A DNA stretch of 64,000 nucleotides from positions 124,001 through 188,000 of the forward strand of contig NZ_JAIVFT010000010.1 in NCBI RefSeq assembly GCF_020829665.1. Direction: 5' to 3'. The first letter of the stretch is position 1, and the number at the start of each line of letters is the position of its first letter. Origin of the DNA: Nostoc sp. CHAB 5824 (lineage in GTDB: Bacteria; Cyanobacteriota; Cyanobacteriia; Cyanobacteriales; Nostocaceae). The position numbers and the translations under genes were made by a program. The notes below the pieces were generated by a model. That model was not told the DNA's origin. It did not search any database and saw nothing but the letters and a program-made list of their open reading frames with translations. Below, one piece after another: positions 33,579-43,203 of this stretch.

Positions 33579-36500
33579 ATGCCCCGCCGTGACGACCTCC
33601 GGAAGATTCTACTGTTAGGCTCTGGCCCAATTGTGATTGGACAAGCCTGTGAGTTTGACTACTCTGGCACTCAAGCCTGCAAAGCGCTCCGAGAAGAAGG
33701 CTATGAAGTGGTTTTGGTCAACTCCAACCCTGCAACGATTATGACCGACCCGGAAACGGCCGATCGCACTTACATTGAGCCGTTGACACCGGAATTGGTC
33801 GAAAAAGTCATTGACAAAGAACGCCCTGATGCTCTCCTCCCGACGATGGGAGGACAAACTGCCCTTAACCTCGCGGTTGCTTTAGCCAAAAATGGGGTGT
33901 TGGAAAAGTACGGCGTTGAGTTAATTGGTGCTAAACTACCAGCTATCGAAAAAGCCGAAGATCGAAAACTTTTTGGTCAAGCAATGGCAAGGATTGGGGT
34001 AGCTGTGTGTCCCAGCGATACAGCCGAATCTTTGGAAGAAGCCAAAGCTGTTGCCCGCCAAATTGGTACTTATCCCCTAATTATTCGTCCAGCTTTCACA
34101 ATGGGTGGAAGTGGCGGTGGTATTGCCTACAACCAAGAAGAATTTGAAGAAATGGCACAGGTAGGTATTGATGCCAGCCCCGTTTCGCAAATTCTCATTG
34201 ACCAGTCTTTACTTGGCTGGAAAGAATATGAACTCGAAGTGATGCGTGATTTGGCAGATAACGTGGTGATTATCTGCTCCATCGAAAACCTTGACCCTAT
34301 GGGCATCCACACCGGAGATTCAATTACCGTCGCTCCCGCGCAAACCCTCACTGATAAAGAATATCAAAGGCTGCGGGATATGGCAATTAAAATCATCCGC
34401 GAGATCGGTGTGGAAACTGGGGGTTCTAATATCCAGTTTGCTGTCAATCCGGTTAATGGGGATGTGGTTGTAATTGAGATGAACCCCCGCGTTTCCCGCA
34501 GTTCGGCTTTGTCTTCCAAAGCCACGGGTTTCCCCATTGCTAAAATGGCAGCAAAATTGGCTGTGGGTTACACCTTGGATGAAATTAAAAATGACATCAC
34601 CAAGAAAACTCCCGCATCTTTTGAGCCGACAATTGATTATGTGGTGACAAAAATTCCTCGCTTCGCCTTTGAAAAATTCCCCGGTTCCGACGCAGTGCTG
34701 ACAACCCAAATGAAATCAGTCGGGGAAGCAATGGCAATTGGGCGGACTTTCAACGAATCCTTCCAAAAGGCGCTGCGATCGCTCGAAACCGGACGCGCTG
34801 GTTGGGGTTGCGACAAAGCCGAAAAATTACCCAGTGGTGAACAAATCCGCGCCCAACTGCGGACACCTAACCCCGATCGCATTTTTTCTGTGCGCCATGC
34901 TTTGCAACTAGGAATTAGTGCTGAGGAAATCTACGAACTGACTGGTATTGACCCGTGGTTCCTAGATAAATTTCAGCAACTACTAGATGTCGAAAAATTC
35001 CTCAAGCGGACACCCTTGCAGCAATTGACAAAAGAGCAACTTTATGGAGTGAAGCGAGATGGATATAGCGATCGCCAGATTGCCTATGCCACCAAAACCA
35101 CCGAAGATGAAGTTCGCGCTTACCGCAAGTCACTAGGGATTATCCCAGTTTACAAAACCGTAGATACCTGCGCTGCTGAGTTTGAAGCGTTTACCCCTTA
35201 CTACTATTCTACCTACGAAGAAGAAACAGAGGTAATGCCCGCAACCAAGCCAAAAGTGTTGATTTTGGGTGGTGGCCCCAACCGCATTGGGCAGGGAATT
35301 GAGTTTGATTATTGTTGTTGTCACGCCGCCTATGCTTTGAAAAAAGCGGGGTATGAGACGATTATGGTCAACTCTAACCCAGAGACAGTTTCGACAGACT
35401 ACGATACCAGCGATCGCCTTTACTTTGAGCCATTAACAAAAGAAGATGTTCTTAACATCATCGAAACAGAAAATCCAGTCGGTGTAATAATCCAGTTTGG
35501 CGGACAAACACCGCTAAAGTTGGCTCTACCATTACAAGAATTTCTTAGCAATGACACTTCTGGACTGCTCACTAAAATTTGGGGTACATCACCAGATTCC
35601 ATCGACATGGCAGAAAACCGGGAGCGGTTTGAAAAGATTCTCCAACAGTTGAATATTGCCCAACCGCCTAATGGTATCGCCCGTAGTTACGAAGATGCGC
35701 TGATTGTCGCCAAACGCATTGGCTATCCGGTGGTGGTGCGTCCCAGTTATGTGTTAGGGGGACGGGCAATGGAAATCGTTTATTCTGATGCTGAGTTGGA
35801 ACGCTACATGACCTTTGCGGTACTTGTGGAACCAGAACATCCGATTTTAATTGATAAGTTTTTGGAAAACGCGATTGAAGTCGATGTAGATGCGATCGCC
35901 GATCGCACAGGACGGGTGGTAATTGGTGGTATTATGGAACACATTGAGCAGGCAGGGATTCACTCAGGAGATTCCGCTTGTTCCTTACCCTCGATTTCCT
36001 TATCACCAGCAGTTCTCAATCAAATTCGCACTTGGACGGTGCAGCTAGCACAAGCACTGTCAGTCGTGGGGTTGATGAATATTCAATTTGCCGTTGTCGG
36101 TGCAAGCAGCTATTCTCCCCAAGTTTATATTTTGGAAGCCAACCCCCGTGCCTCTCGCACAGTGCCATTTGTTTCAAAAGCAACGGGCATACAGTTGGCG
36201 AAACTAGCATCCTTAATTATGTCAGGTAAAACCTTAGAGGAGCTAGGTTTCACCGAGGAAGTCATCCCAACCCACATTGCTGTAAAAGAGGCTGTATTAC
36301 CCTTTAATAAATTCCCAGGAACTGATACAATATTGGGCCCAGAAATGCGCTCCACTGGTGAGGTGATGGGGATTGACAGCGACTTTGGCCGTGCCTTTGC
36401 CAAAGCAGAATTGGGTGCTGGGGAGCGTTTAGCACTGACGGGAACTGTATTTGTATCAATGAGCGATCGCGATAAAGCGTCTGCCGGTGCTGTGGTGAAG

Positions 36501-36845
36501 GAGTTTATCGATTTGGGCTTTACAGTCATGGCTACCCTTGGTACACGGCGAGTTCTTCTCGAACAAGGGTTAAATATTCAATTAGTGCTTAAACTCCATG
36601 AAGGCCGTCCCCACGTCCTAGATGCAATCAAAAACCAGAAAATCCAACTTATTATCAACACACCTTCAGGGGAAGAAGCCCAGACTGATGCTAGGTTAAT
36701 CCGCCGCACAGCCTTAGCTTACAAAATTCCTATCATCACTACCATCGCTGGCGCGAAAGCTACCGTCGCCGCCATCCGTTCTTTACAAAATACGACTTTG
36801 GACGTAAAAGCCATTCAAGAGTACTGCCCGATTGCAAGGGAGTAG
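33579..36845 (+). CDS. carB: Carbamoyl-phosphate synthase large subunit
   Basis: Makes carbamoyl phosphate from bicarbonate, ATP and ammonia delivered by CarA, for arginine and pyrimidines. 1088 residues with the internal duplication: the first ATP-grasp half begins KILLLGSGPIVIGQACEFDY, the second VLILGGGPNRIGQGIEFDYC near residue 562. Metal/ATP motifs are VIEMNPRVSRSSALSSKATG and ILEANPRASRTVPFVSKATG. The C-terminal MGS-like allosteric domain begins near ALTGTVFVSMSDRDK. carA is not in the window. Full-length and intact. Confidence 0.98.
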   Translation: MPRRDDLRKILLLGSGPIVIGQACEFDYSGTQACKALREEGYEVVLVNSNPATIMTDPETADRTYIEPLTPELVEKVIDKERPDALLPTMGGQTALNLAVALAKNGVLEKYGVELIGAKLPAIEKAEDRKLFGQAMARIGVAVCPSDTAESLEEAKAVARQIGTYPLIIRPAFTMGGSGGGIAYNQEEFEEMAQVGIDASPVSQILIDQSLLGWKEYELEVMRDLADNVVIICSIENLDPMGIHTGDSITVAPAQTLTDKEYQRLRDMAIKIIREIGVETGGSNIQFAVNPVNGDVVVIEMNPRVSRSSALSSKATGFPIAKMAAKLAVGYTLDEIKNDITKKTPASFEPTIDYVVTKIPRFAFEKFPGSDAVLTTQMKSVGEAMAIGRTFNESFQKALRSLETGRAGWGCDKAEKLPSGEQIRAQLRTPNPDRIFSVRHALQLGISAEEIYELTGIDPWFLDKFQQLLDVEKFLKRTPLQQLTKEQLYGVKRDGYSDRQIAYATKTTEDEVRAYRKSLGIIPVYKTVDTCAAEFEAFTPYYYSTYEEETEVMPATKPKVLILGGGPNRIGQGIEFDYCCCHAAYALKKAGYETIMVNSNPETVSTDYDTSDRLYFEPLTKEDVLNIIETENPVGVIIQFGGQTPLKLALPLQEFLSNDTSGLLTKIWGTSPDSIDMAENRERFEKILQQLNIAQPPNGIARSYEDALIVAKRIGYPVVVRPSYVLGGRAMEIVYSDAELERYMTFAVLVEPEHPILIDKFLENAIEVDVDAIADRTGRVVIGGIMEHIEQAGIHSGDSACSLPSISLSPAVLNQIRTWTVQLAQALSVVGLMNIQFAVVGASSYSPQVYILEANPRASRTVPFVSKATGIQLAKLASLIMSGKTLEELGFTEEVIPTHIAVKEAVLPFNKFPGTDTILGPEMRSTGEVMGIDSDFGRAFAKAELGAGERLALTGTVFVSMSDRDKASAGAVVKEFIDLGFTVMATLGTRRVLLEQGLNIQLVLKLHEGRPHVLDAIKNQKIQLIINTPSGEEAQTDARLIRRTALAYKIPIITTIAGAKATVAAIRSLQNTTLDVKAIQEYCPIARE

Positions 36846-37358
36846 GGAGTGGGTACAGACGCGATTAATCGCGTCTGTACAAAGTGGGGAGGCAGGGGGA
36901 GAAGAACCATTAATTGTTGTCCATTCCCCATTCCCCACAAAAATTAAGTAATTGTTATAAGAGAATGACTATAGTTCTCATTAGAGATACTTTAACAAAT
37001 ATGAGGAAGCTTATGTTAACCAGATAGTTTCTTAACTTGACTTCTAGTCAACCTTGAGAGCAAGGGCAACATTGCATGAACTGGAACATCCAGGAAATTT
37101 AATCTCGCTATATAGCCAAAATATTCTCATAAATGTTACAATTGTTAATACGGTTCCAATAAAAAAATGTTTAAAAAGCAACCTTTTATCTGACTGTAGA
37201 TACTTGTGAAAAGTAAGAAATGGCTGTAACTTTTAGCAGTTAAGAAGCCTAAATTTGATTATTATGAGCAGCCGAGTTTCTCGGGCGCGTAAATTGTAAA
37301 CCATAGCATAGGTTCCCAGTCTGACTGGGTAGCACCATAACAAAGCATCTATCCCTTA
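36846..37358. other. Gap between carB and the sigma factor gene
   Basis: Contains a perfect 28-bp palindrome at 36853-36880 (arms GTACAGACGCGATT), a copy of the composite purine repeat at 36885-36935, then AT-rich DNA of about 400 bp with no gene. The sigma gene promoter probably lies in the last part. Confidence 0.55.
36853..36880. repeat. Perfect 28-bp palindrome
   Basis: GTACAGACGCGATT followed directly by its exact reverse complement. A partial copy ('ggttaatcgcgtctc') lies near 62032. It sits just after the carB stop codon and may double as a transcription end. Confidence 0.8.
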
Positions 37359-38357
37359 ATGACCCTACCGCCAAACCCATCATTACCAAAGAGTAGCGCC
37401 ATGAAGACCGCTCAGACAGCCACAGACCTCGTGCGGACTTACCTGCGTGAGATTGGCCGTGTGCCACTCTTAACCCACGAGGAAGAGATTTTCTATGGTA
37501 AACAGGTGCAACGTTCCTGCACTTTGCACGAATCAAGGGAATCTCTTGCCACCCAGTTAGGTCGTCAACCAACTTTAGAAGAGTGGGCCAAAACTACAAA
37601 GCTAGAACCAGCAGAGTTGAACGAAGCGATCGCTGATGGTGAGATTGCCAAGCGTAAGATGGTAGAAGCCAATTTGCGGCTGGTAGTCTCCGTTGCCAAA
37701 AAGTACATAAAGCGCAACGTCGATTTACTGGACTTGATTCAAGAAGGTAGTATTGGTATGCAACGGGGTGTAGAAAAGTTTGACCCTACCAAAGGGTATA
37801 GATTTTCTACCTATGCCTATTGGTGGATTCGGCAAGCTATTACTCGTGCTATAGCCGAAAAAGCTCGCACCATTCGGCTGCCAATCCATATCACTGAAAA
37901 ATTAAATAAAATTAAAAAGGCACAGCGCCAATTGTCTCAAAAGTTGGGACGCGCTCCTACAGCTGGTGAGCTAGCTCAAGAATTAGAATTGACCCCCAAA
38001 CAAGTGCGAGAGTATCTAGAAAAGGCGCGTTTGCCCCTTTCCTTGGATTTGCGGTTGGGTGATAATTACGACACCGAACTCGGAGAAATGCTGGAAGATC
38101 CAGGAGCCTCTCCAGAAGAATTTGTCATGCAATCTTCCCTCTCTTATGACTTAGATCGCCTGATGGGTGACCTCACGCCACAACAGAGGGAAGTGATCAC
38201 ACTGCGTTTTGGCTTAACTGATGGGCAAGCCCTGACCCTGGCTAGAATTGGTGAAATCCTGAACATCAGCCGGGAACGAGTCAGGCAAATTGAGCGGGAA
38301 GCTTTAACCAAACTTCGCAAGTCTAAAGCCAACATGGGTGAATATTTGGCAAGTTAG
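37359..38357 (+). CDS. Group 2 RNA polymerase sigma factor (RpoD/SigA-like)
   Basis: 332 residues. Region 1.2 is ATDLVRTYLREIGRVPLLTH. Region 2 covers VEANLRLVVSVAKKYIKRN, DLIQEGSIGMQRGVEKFDPT and YRFSTYAYWWIRQAI (core binding and -10 recognition). Region 3 has RTIRLPIHITEKLNKIKKAQ. Region 4 ends with the helix-turn-helix RIGEILNISRERVRQIEREA. It lacks the long region 1.1 of SigA, so it is a non-essential group 2 factor for stress or nutrient responses. The exact paralogue is not assigned. The ATG is the first good start. Confidence 0.92.
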   Translation: MTLPPNPSLPKSSAMKTAQTATDLVRTYLREIGRVPLLTHEEEIFYGKQVQRSCTLHESRESLATQLGRQPTLEEWAKTTKLEPAELNEAIADGEIAKRKMVEANLRLVVSVAKKYIKRNVDLLDLIQEGSIGMQRGVEKFDPTKGYRFSTYAYWWIRQAITRAIAEKARTIRLPIHITEKLNKIKKAQRQLSQKLGRAPTAGELAQELELTPKQVREYLEKARLPLSLDLRLGDNYDTELGEMLEDPGASPEEFVMQSSLSYDLDRLMGDLTPQQREVITLRFGLTDGQALTLARIGEILNISRERVRQIEREALTKLRKSKANMGEYLAS

Positions 38358-38372
38358 TCATTAGTGAGCCAG

Positions 38373-38505
38373 CGCGGTCTTCTCCCTTGGCGATAGCGCA
38401 GCGTTAGCGAGGTACAAGCGTCTGGGGGTTTCCCCCATGAGCGACTGGCGTTAGCGTTCGCGCAGCGTCTCGTAGAGAGGCACGAGCGTCACCCGTAAGG
38501 GTCAT
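38373..38505. repeat. Second mosaic of palindromic repeat units
   Basis: Carries 'agcgcggtcttctccctt', 'gcgatagcgcagcg', 'gggggtttcccccatgagcg', 'gttagcgttcgcgcagcg' and 'gcgtctcgtagagagg' in the same order as 15155-15352 but with internal pieces missing. It starts 16 bp after the sigma factor stop codon. Confidence 0.75.
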
Positions 38506-38721
38506 TAGTCCTTTGTTATTAGTTATTTACAAAGGACTAATGACCAATGGGTGAGAAAATACGCTGACTTTGGTACGGTTACACCTACTTCCACTCTTAA
38601 GCTTGGCTGTTACATTAGTTGACAGGAAGACAAAAGAGCTAGCTAAGTCTAATCCAAAACAGACATTTAATATTCAAATCACAAGCACCGCAGCTAGCAG
38701 TGGTAGTTAAGGAGCTAAAAA

Positions 38722-39066
38722 ATGAATAACTCATCCAATCGTGTCTCAGAATTTTTCAATAGCGAATCAGAAACTAGCGATTTACTATGGCAGTATGTTA
38801 AATCTTTGAGTCCGGAAACAGTTACTCAACTATCTAAACCCACATCTGCCGAGGTTTTCCAGGTAATGGAACGAAATATTACAGGACTATTGGGTAATTT
38901 ACCTTCAGAACACTTTGGCGTTACTGTAACTACCAGCCGAGAAAGTCTGGGTCGGCTTCTGGCTTCTGCTATGATTAGTGGTTATTTCTTGCGTAACGCT
39001 GAACAGAGAATGGATTTTGAAATCGCCCTACAAGGATCTGAAACCAACAGTAGTGAAATTGACTAG
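38722..39066 (+). CDS. DUF760 domain protein
   Basis: 114 residues. Recognised from LWQYVKSLSPETVTQLSKPT and the following EVFQVMERNITGLLGNLP, with FGVTVTTSRESLGRLLASAM ending ISGYFLRNAEQR. DUF760 is conserved in cyanobacteria and plastids with no settled function. TAAGGAG about 7 bp before the ATG gives a strong start. About 360 bp of repeat and leader precede it. Confidence 0.82.
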   Translation: MNNSSNRVSEFFNSESETSDLLWQYVKSLSPETVTQLSKPTSAEVFQVMERNITGLLGNLPSEHFGVTVTTSRESLGRLLASAMISGYFLRNAEQRMDFEIALQGSETNSSEID

Positions 39067-39543
39067 AAACGTAATGGGAAATTCAATATTGTTGTTAGGT
39101 TTATAGCTAATCACAGTCATGGCGATAAGAATTTAAAATAAGCCTCTGCGAAATCTTTGCCTCTAATTGTTAATCATACATCAGCTAAATCTTTTTAAGA
39201 TATCCAAAACAGTGACAAATTAAGGTTGAAATTTAAACGCATAGGTAGTTTGCCTTCCCGCAGAGTAGGAGTGCAGAGGTTAGCGCAGAGGTTTTGAATG
39301 TGGTTGTCTATGAACTTATGTAATCTGGTAATTAATTCAACTAGAGGCGTATCTCTAAATGATTAATACACACGGGTGGGTAAAATAACCACGGTAAATC
39401 ATACTCGCAATAAATCCAAACTCGGCAGAGTTCACACTAGTCTGCCGAGTTTTATTATAAGTCAAAAGTCAAGAGTGAACTCCGAATCAAGGGTTAAAAG
39501 TTAAAAATTAGAAACTTTATCTCTGCCCATCTCCCCATAAACT
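39067..39543. other. Gap with repeats and a terminator
   Basis: No gene is seen. 39245-39300 holds 'cgcagagtaggagtgcagag'-type repeat related to the one that forms the coaX start. The terminator at 39421 is listed separately. Confidence 0.5.
39421..39456 (+). terminator. Rho-independent terminator
   Basis: CTCGGCAGA (39421-39429) pairs with TCTGCCGAG (39441-39449) around an 11-nt loop and is followed by TTTTATTAT. Confidence 0.85.
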
Positions 39544-39960
39544 ATGAGTAAAACTAACTCTTTCCCACCTCATAAAATCATTGGTGTTGCAGTAATTTGG
39601 AACGGCCAAGAGCAAATTTTAATTGATCGCCGTCGTCCAGAAGGAGCAATGGGTGGTTTATGGGAATTTCCTGGTGGTAAAATTGAGCCTGGTGAAACTA
39701 TCCAAGAATGTATTCAACGGGAAATTTCCGAAGAATTAGGAATAGTAATTGAAGTGGGAGAGCATCTGATTACTATTGACCACACCTATACAGACTTGCG
39801 CGTTACCCTCACAGTACATCACTGCCGCCATGTTACAGGTGTTCCCCAACCTTTGGAATCTGATGAAATTCGTTGGGTAACCTTGGAAGAACTGGAGCAG
39901 TTTACTTTTCCAAAAGCAAATATTCAAATTATTGCTGCCTTAAAAGGGACTGGGGAGTAG
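39544..39960 (+). CDS. mutT: 8-oxo-dGTP diphosphatase, MutT type
   Basis: Sanitises oxidised nucleotides. 138 residues with NUDIX box GGKIEPGETIQECIQREISE ending ELG (about residues 43-66), preceded by the MutT-typical LIDRRRPEGAMGGLWEFPG. DEIRWVTLEELEQFTFPKAN is the usual C-terminus. The first 10 residues are variable. It is followed by the purine composite repeat and then the CBS gene. Confidence 0.88.
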   Translation: MSKTNSFPPHKIIGVAVIWNGQEQILIDRRRPEGAMGGLWEFPGGKIEPGETIQECIQREISEELGIVIEVGEHLITIDHTYTDLRVTLTVHHCRHVTGVPQPLESDEIRWVTLEELEQFTFPKANIQIIAALKGTGE

Positions 39961-39961
39961 A

Positions 39962-40062
39962 AAAGAAGTAGGGGAAGCAGGGGAAGCAGGGGGAGCAGAG
40001 GAGGCAGGGGGGGAGAAGAACTATTAATTATTGTCCAATGCCTAATGCCCAATGTCTAATGC
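39962..40062. repeat. Composite dispersed repeat (purine units plus fixed core)
   Basis: 'ggggaagcaggggaagcagg' units are followed by 'gagaagaactattaattatt' and 'gtccaatgcctaatgccc'. The same order, purine repeat, GAAGAAC-ATTAATT-TTGTCCA core, then AATGCCC repeat, occurs at 36885-36935 and, inverted, at 47445-47520. Confidence 0.8.
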
Positions 40063-40156
40063 CCAATACCGTAACAATCTATTAATTGCATCAGGTTGAG
40101 TGCCGCAATTTTCTACAATAAGCGCAGGGACTTTGATTAAAGGTGTCAGTAAATAA

Positions 40157-40621
40157 ATGCCTAAAACCGTTGCCGATGTGATGAGCCGCGATCCAATTGT
40201 CGTCCGAGGGGAAACTCCACTGAAAGAAGCTATCCAAATTCTCGCTGAACGCCACATCAGCGGGCTACCTGTTGTGGATGATGTTGGTAAATTGGTGGGC
40301 ATTATCTCAGAAACCGATTTGATGTGGCAAGAAACTGGTGTTACTCCACCTGCGTACATCATGTTTCTTGATAGCGTTATCTATTTAAAAAATCCTGCTA
40401 CATATGATCGTGACTTGCACAAGGCACTAGGGCAAACCGTTGGGGAAGTGATGAGTAAAAACCCAATCACTATTTCCCCTGATAAAACTTTAAGAGAAGC
40501 CGCTACAATCATGCACGATCGCAGCGTTCACCGATTGCCAGTACTTGAGGGCACGGGCCAAGTAATTGGTATCCTGACTCGTGGTGATATTATTCGGGCA
40601 ATGGCAGCAAGTCAAGATTAG
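40157..40621 (+). CDS. Two-CBS-domain protein
   Basis: 154 residues made of two CBS motifs. The first is TVADVMSRDPIVVRGETPLK to GKLVGIISETDLM; the second is TVGEVMSKNPITISPDKTLR to GQVIGILTRGDIIRAM. Such stand-alone pairs bind adenine nucleotides and act as energy sensors on partner proteins. Similar proteins occur throughout cyanobacteria. It lies 76 bp upstream of nblB in the same direction. Confidence 0.9.
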   Translation: MPKTVADVMSRDPIVVRGETPLKEAIQILAERHISGLPVVDDVGKLVGIISETDLMWQETGVTPPAYIMFLDSVIYLKNPATYDRDLHKALGQTVGEVMSKNPITISPDKTLREAATIMHDRSVHRLPVLEGTGQVIGILTRGDIIRAMAASQD

Positions 40622-40697
40622 TCATTTGTCATTTGTCCAGAGTTTTTTGACTGTTGACTAATTGTTTTTTATACGTTTGAAAATCAAGGATAACTAA

Positions 40698-41363
40698 ATG
40701 AGTATTACTCCGGAGTCTGTTAAGCAATTGCTCAGTTCTGAGAATTTAGGCGATCGCTTACGTGCAGTAAATCAAATCCGCGAACTGGAACCTGCGATCG
40801 GCTTTGAATTAATTCAAAGTGCTATTGGCGATAGCAATTCCCGTGTGCGTTACTCGGCGGTGAGTCAAATGGATACACTCGGAACACAAGATTTACAGTT
40901 ATCCTTAGATGTCTTGCGCGATCGCTTGCTTCATGACTCTGAAGTAGATGTACAAGCAGCAGCAGCAGACTGTTTGGGTGCTTTGAAGTTACATGAAGCT
41001 TTTGAAGACTTGCAGCACCTTTACCATACAACCACTGAATGGCTAATACAATTCAGTATTATCGCTACATTAGGAGAGTTAGGCGATCCACGAGCTTTTG
41101 AACTACTCAAAGAGGCCCTCTCATCAGAAAACGAATTAGTCCAAACTGCTGCTATTAGTTCTTTGGGTGACTTGGGAGATTTACAAGCAGTTCCTTTGTT
41201 AGCTCCCTATGCTAGCAATTCAGATTGGCAAATTCGTTACAGAGTTGTACAAGCTTTGGCTCGTTTGGGTGGTGCAGAAGCTAAATCTATATTAGAAACT
41301 CTGGCTGATGATGAAGTAGAAGCGATCGCAATTGAAGCGAAACAATCTTTGCAATCAGTTTAA
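40698..41363 (+). CDS. nblB: HEAT-repeat protein, probably NblB (phycobilisome degradation)
   Basis: 221 residues of HEAT/PBS-lyase-type repeats (GDRLRAVNQIRELEPAIGFE, SRVRYSAVSQMDTLG, LVQTAAISSLGDLGDLQA, WQIRYRVVQALARLGGAEAK). NblB is related to bilin lyases and is needed to dismantle phycobilisomes in nutrient starvation. The length and the start MSITPESVKQLLSSE fit what I recall of NblB. Other HEAT proteins cannot be fully excluded. A strong terminator follows. Confidence 0.72.
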   Translation: MSITPESVKQLLSSENLGDRLRAVNQIRELEPAIGFELIQSAIGDSNSRVRYSAVSQMDTLGTQDLQLSLDVLRDRLLHDSEVDVQAAAADCLGALKLHEAFEDLQHLYHTTTEWLIQFSIIATLGELGDPRAFELLKEALSSENELVQTAAISSLGDLGDLQAVPLLAPYASNSDWQIRYRVVQALARLGGAEAKSILETLADDEVEAIAIEAKQSLQSV

Positions 41364-41477
41364 GTCTATTTAAGGTTAAGAAAATTCACCTTTAATACAG
41401 ATTTATTTGACAATAAAAAGAAATTCGACCTGGTTGGTAAATTTTGCATTTCAGCCAGATCGAATAGATAAATTAGA

Positions 41478-41510
41478 GTTACTTTTAGTTGCTAAAAGTA
41501 ACTTTTTTAT
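41478..41510 (+). terminator. Terminator of nblB
   Basis: GTTACTTTTAG (41478-41488) and CTAAAAGTAAC (41492-41502) form a perfect 11-bp stem with a 3-nt loop, followed by TTTTTTAT. A second weaker hairpin (TTCGACCTGGTTG with CAGCCAGATCGAA) lies just before it, near 41427-41464. Confidence 0.88.
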
Positions 41511-41523
41511 ATTTAGGATAGGT

Positions 41524-42222
41524 CTATTGAATGACACTTTTGCGACGGCGAGACATAAGTATGCCAGCACCAACTAAACCTAAGCCTAATATTGTGGTTG
41601 GCTCAGGAACGCTAACTGCTTCAGCGGTGAGAGTTAACTGGTAAGTGCTTAAAGTCCCAGAAAGAGAAGCGTTCAGAAAGCCCGTCGCAATAGTTTGTCC
41701 ATTGAAATTAAATTTCCCCGTAATCCCATCCAATATTACGTCACTAATGTTAGTACTCGATTTCCGAATTCTGGTAACTACAGAATCATCTAGATCAAAG
41801 GTAAGAAAGGCATTAGTGTTATTCAGGGTTCGTAATCCGAAATTAATAAATGGAGTGTAATTGCCTGTAGAGTATGTAGCTTTTGTGGTTATTCCGTTTG
41901 ATGGTAGATCAGCTATCTTGGTTAATTTTAAAGTGTTAATGCTAATACCTGTAATAGGTATTGTGCTTGAGTCTAAATTTGGTGAGAAGGCTGCAAAATC
42001 ACCATCAGCATCAACACCATCAACATCGGCAAATGTAATACTAGTAGTATCTGGATTGATTCCATCACTAGGAACGATAGATGTACCATTAAGACCAATA
42101 CTTCCGCTCAGGGTTACAGCTTGAGCTGAACCAGCAGATGTAAACATCCCAGCAGTAGCCAAGGGGATTGCAAAAGTAGCAGCCAGAGTAGCGTTTAGTA
42201 ATTTAGATTTTAAACTAATCAT
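41524..42222 (-). CDS. Exported PEP-CTERM-anchored protein
   Basis: 232 residues. The N-terminal signal peptide is LLNATLAATFAIPLATAGMF, then cleavage likely near AQA-VT. The middle is a Thr/Ser/Asp-rich beta-type region with no known domain. The C-terminus has the PEP-CTERM signal: VPEPTTILGLGLVGAGILMS followed by RRRK. Such proteins are processed by an exosortase and end up at the cell surface or in the sheath. It is convergent with nblB. Confidence 0.88.
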   Translation of the reverse strand: MISLKSKLLNATLAATFAIPLATAGMFTSAGSAQAVTLSGSIGLNGTSIVPSDGINPDTTSITFADVDGVDADGDFAAFSPNLDSSTIPITGISINTLKLTKIADLPSNGITTKATYSTGNYTPFINFGLRTLNNTNAFLTFDLDDSVVTRIRKSSTNISDVILDGITGKFNFNGQTIATGFLNASLSGTLSTYQLTLTAEAVSVPEPTTILGLGLVGAGILMSRRRKSVIQ

Positions 42223-42753
42223 GATCGTTTAAGAGTCCTAATAATAACCTTAAATTAGAGCAGTAATTTATGGAAAATACTGTCAGTGAAAGCGAAACTT
42301 GTGTGATGCATTTCTTATCTCCATGAAATCACATAGACCTAGAGCCTGCAATATTTACTGAGTGGTCTTCATTACATCTTTAACATATTACTCTCCTTCA
42401 TAAAATTTTCATTATTTGCATATCTGCGCTTCGTATATCTTTCATTTCATAGAGTTTAAATTGTTGGCAATAGCTCTGAATTTAAGAAAACTAACTTGCG
42501 TATAAGCAATAATACGGTAATTTTTGTTACTTAAGGTAACTCAGCCAAATTTTAGATAAATAGAGTACGCAGTGTATTTATAATCTCTCCAGTTACTAAT
42601 ATTTAGTGAAACGGTTCCTCCCGTAGAATAAATGGGAGAAACCGCTGTATTTGTCTACTATGGATAGTTTTTGTGATGAAATTGAAGATTTGTAACAAGT
42701 AGCTAGCTGTTAGCTATTACCCTTGTTCTCAAATATGTTAGATTTTTCAAATC
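42223..42753. other. AT-rich intergenic region with a hairpin
   Basis: No gene is seen. CGGTTCCTCCC (42612-42622) and GGGAGAAACCG (42634-42644) pair with one mismatch. This may end transcription of the DUF456 gene, although the following T run is weak. The region also holds the promoter of the PEP-CTERM gene. Confidence 0.5.
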
Positions 42754-43203
42754 CTAAGAGCCAAATACCTGTGGCCAAGTTGTCACAACGAAAACTACAA
42801 CTGCGGCGATCGCTAACAACCCTTGAATCAAATTTCCAACCAGAGATCCGACTACAATTCCTATACCCGCTTTAACCGCCAACCCGAATTCACGTCGGTA
42901 AAGGTACTCGCCAATAATTGCTCCCAAAAGCGGCCCTAGTAAAATTCCTAACAGCGGCCCCCCAAAAGGCAACGTTGGCAATAATCCTAAAAATCCCACC
43001 ACCAAACCAATAATTGCGCCAATTTGTCCCCACTTGCTAGCTCCGGCTTGTTTTGCTCCCACATAGCTAGCTAAAAAATCCACTCCGACACTGAGCAGCA
43101 AAACTATAACTGTCACAATTAGGGGAATTTTAATAGCTGCAAAGGAACTACTAACGATTCCCCAGACGATAATTGCAATTAAAATTAAGCTACTACCAGG
43201 AAT
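42754..43203 (-). CDS. DUF456 membrane protein, 3' exon (gene split by a group II intron)
   Basis: Encodes 149 residues beginning IPGSSLILIAIIVWGIVSS, followed by further membrane segments and Gly-rich loops (FGGPLLGILLGPLLGAIIGE), the pattern of DUF456. Joined to the 23-codon exon at 45426-45494 it gives a 172-residue protein with an unbroken GAVVPA-IPGSSL junction, as in uninterrupted homologues (VVPGIPGPSL). The function of DUF456 is unknown. Expression of a full protein requires splicing. Confidence 0.85.
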   Translation of the reverse strand: MPGSSLILIAIIVWGIVSSSFAAIKIPLIVTVIVLLLSVGVDFLASYVGAKQAGASKWGQIGAIIGLVVGFLGLLPTLPFGGPLLGILLGPLLGAIIGEYLYRREFGLAVKAGIGIVVGSLVGNLIQGLLAIAAVVVFVVTTWPQVFGS

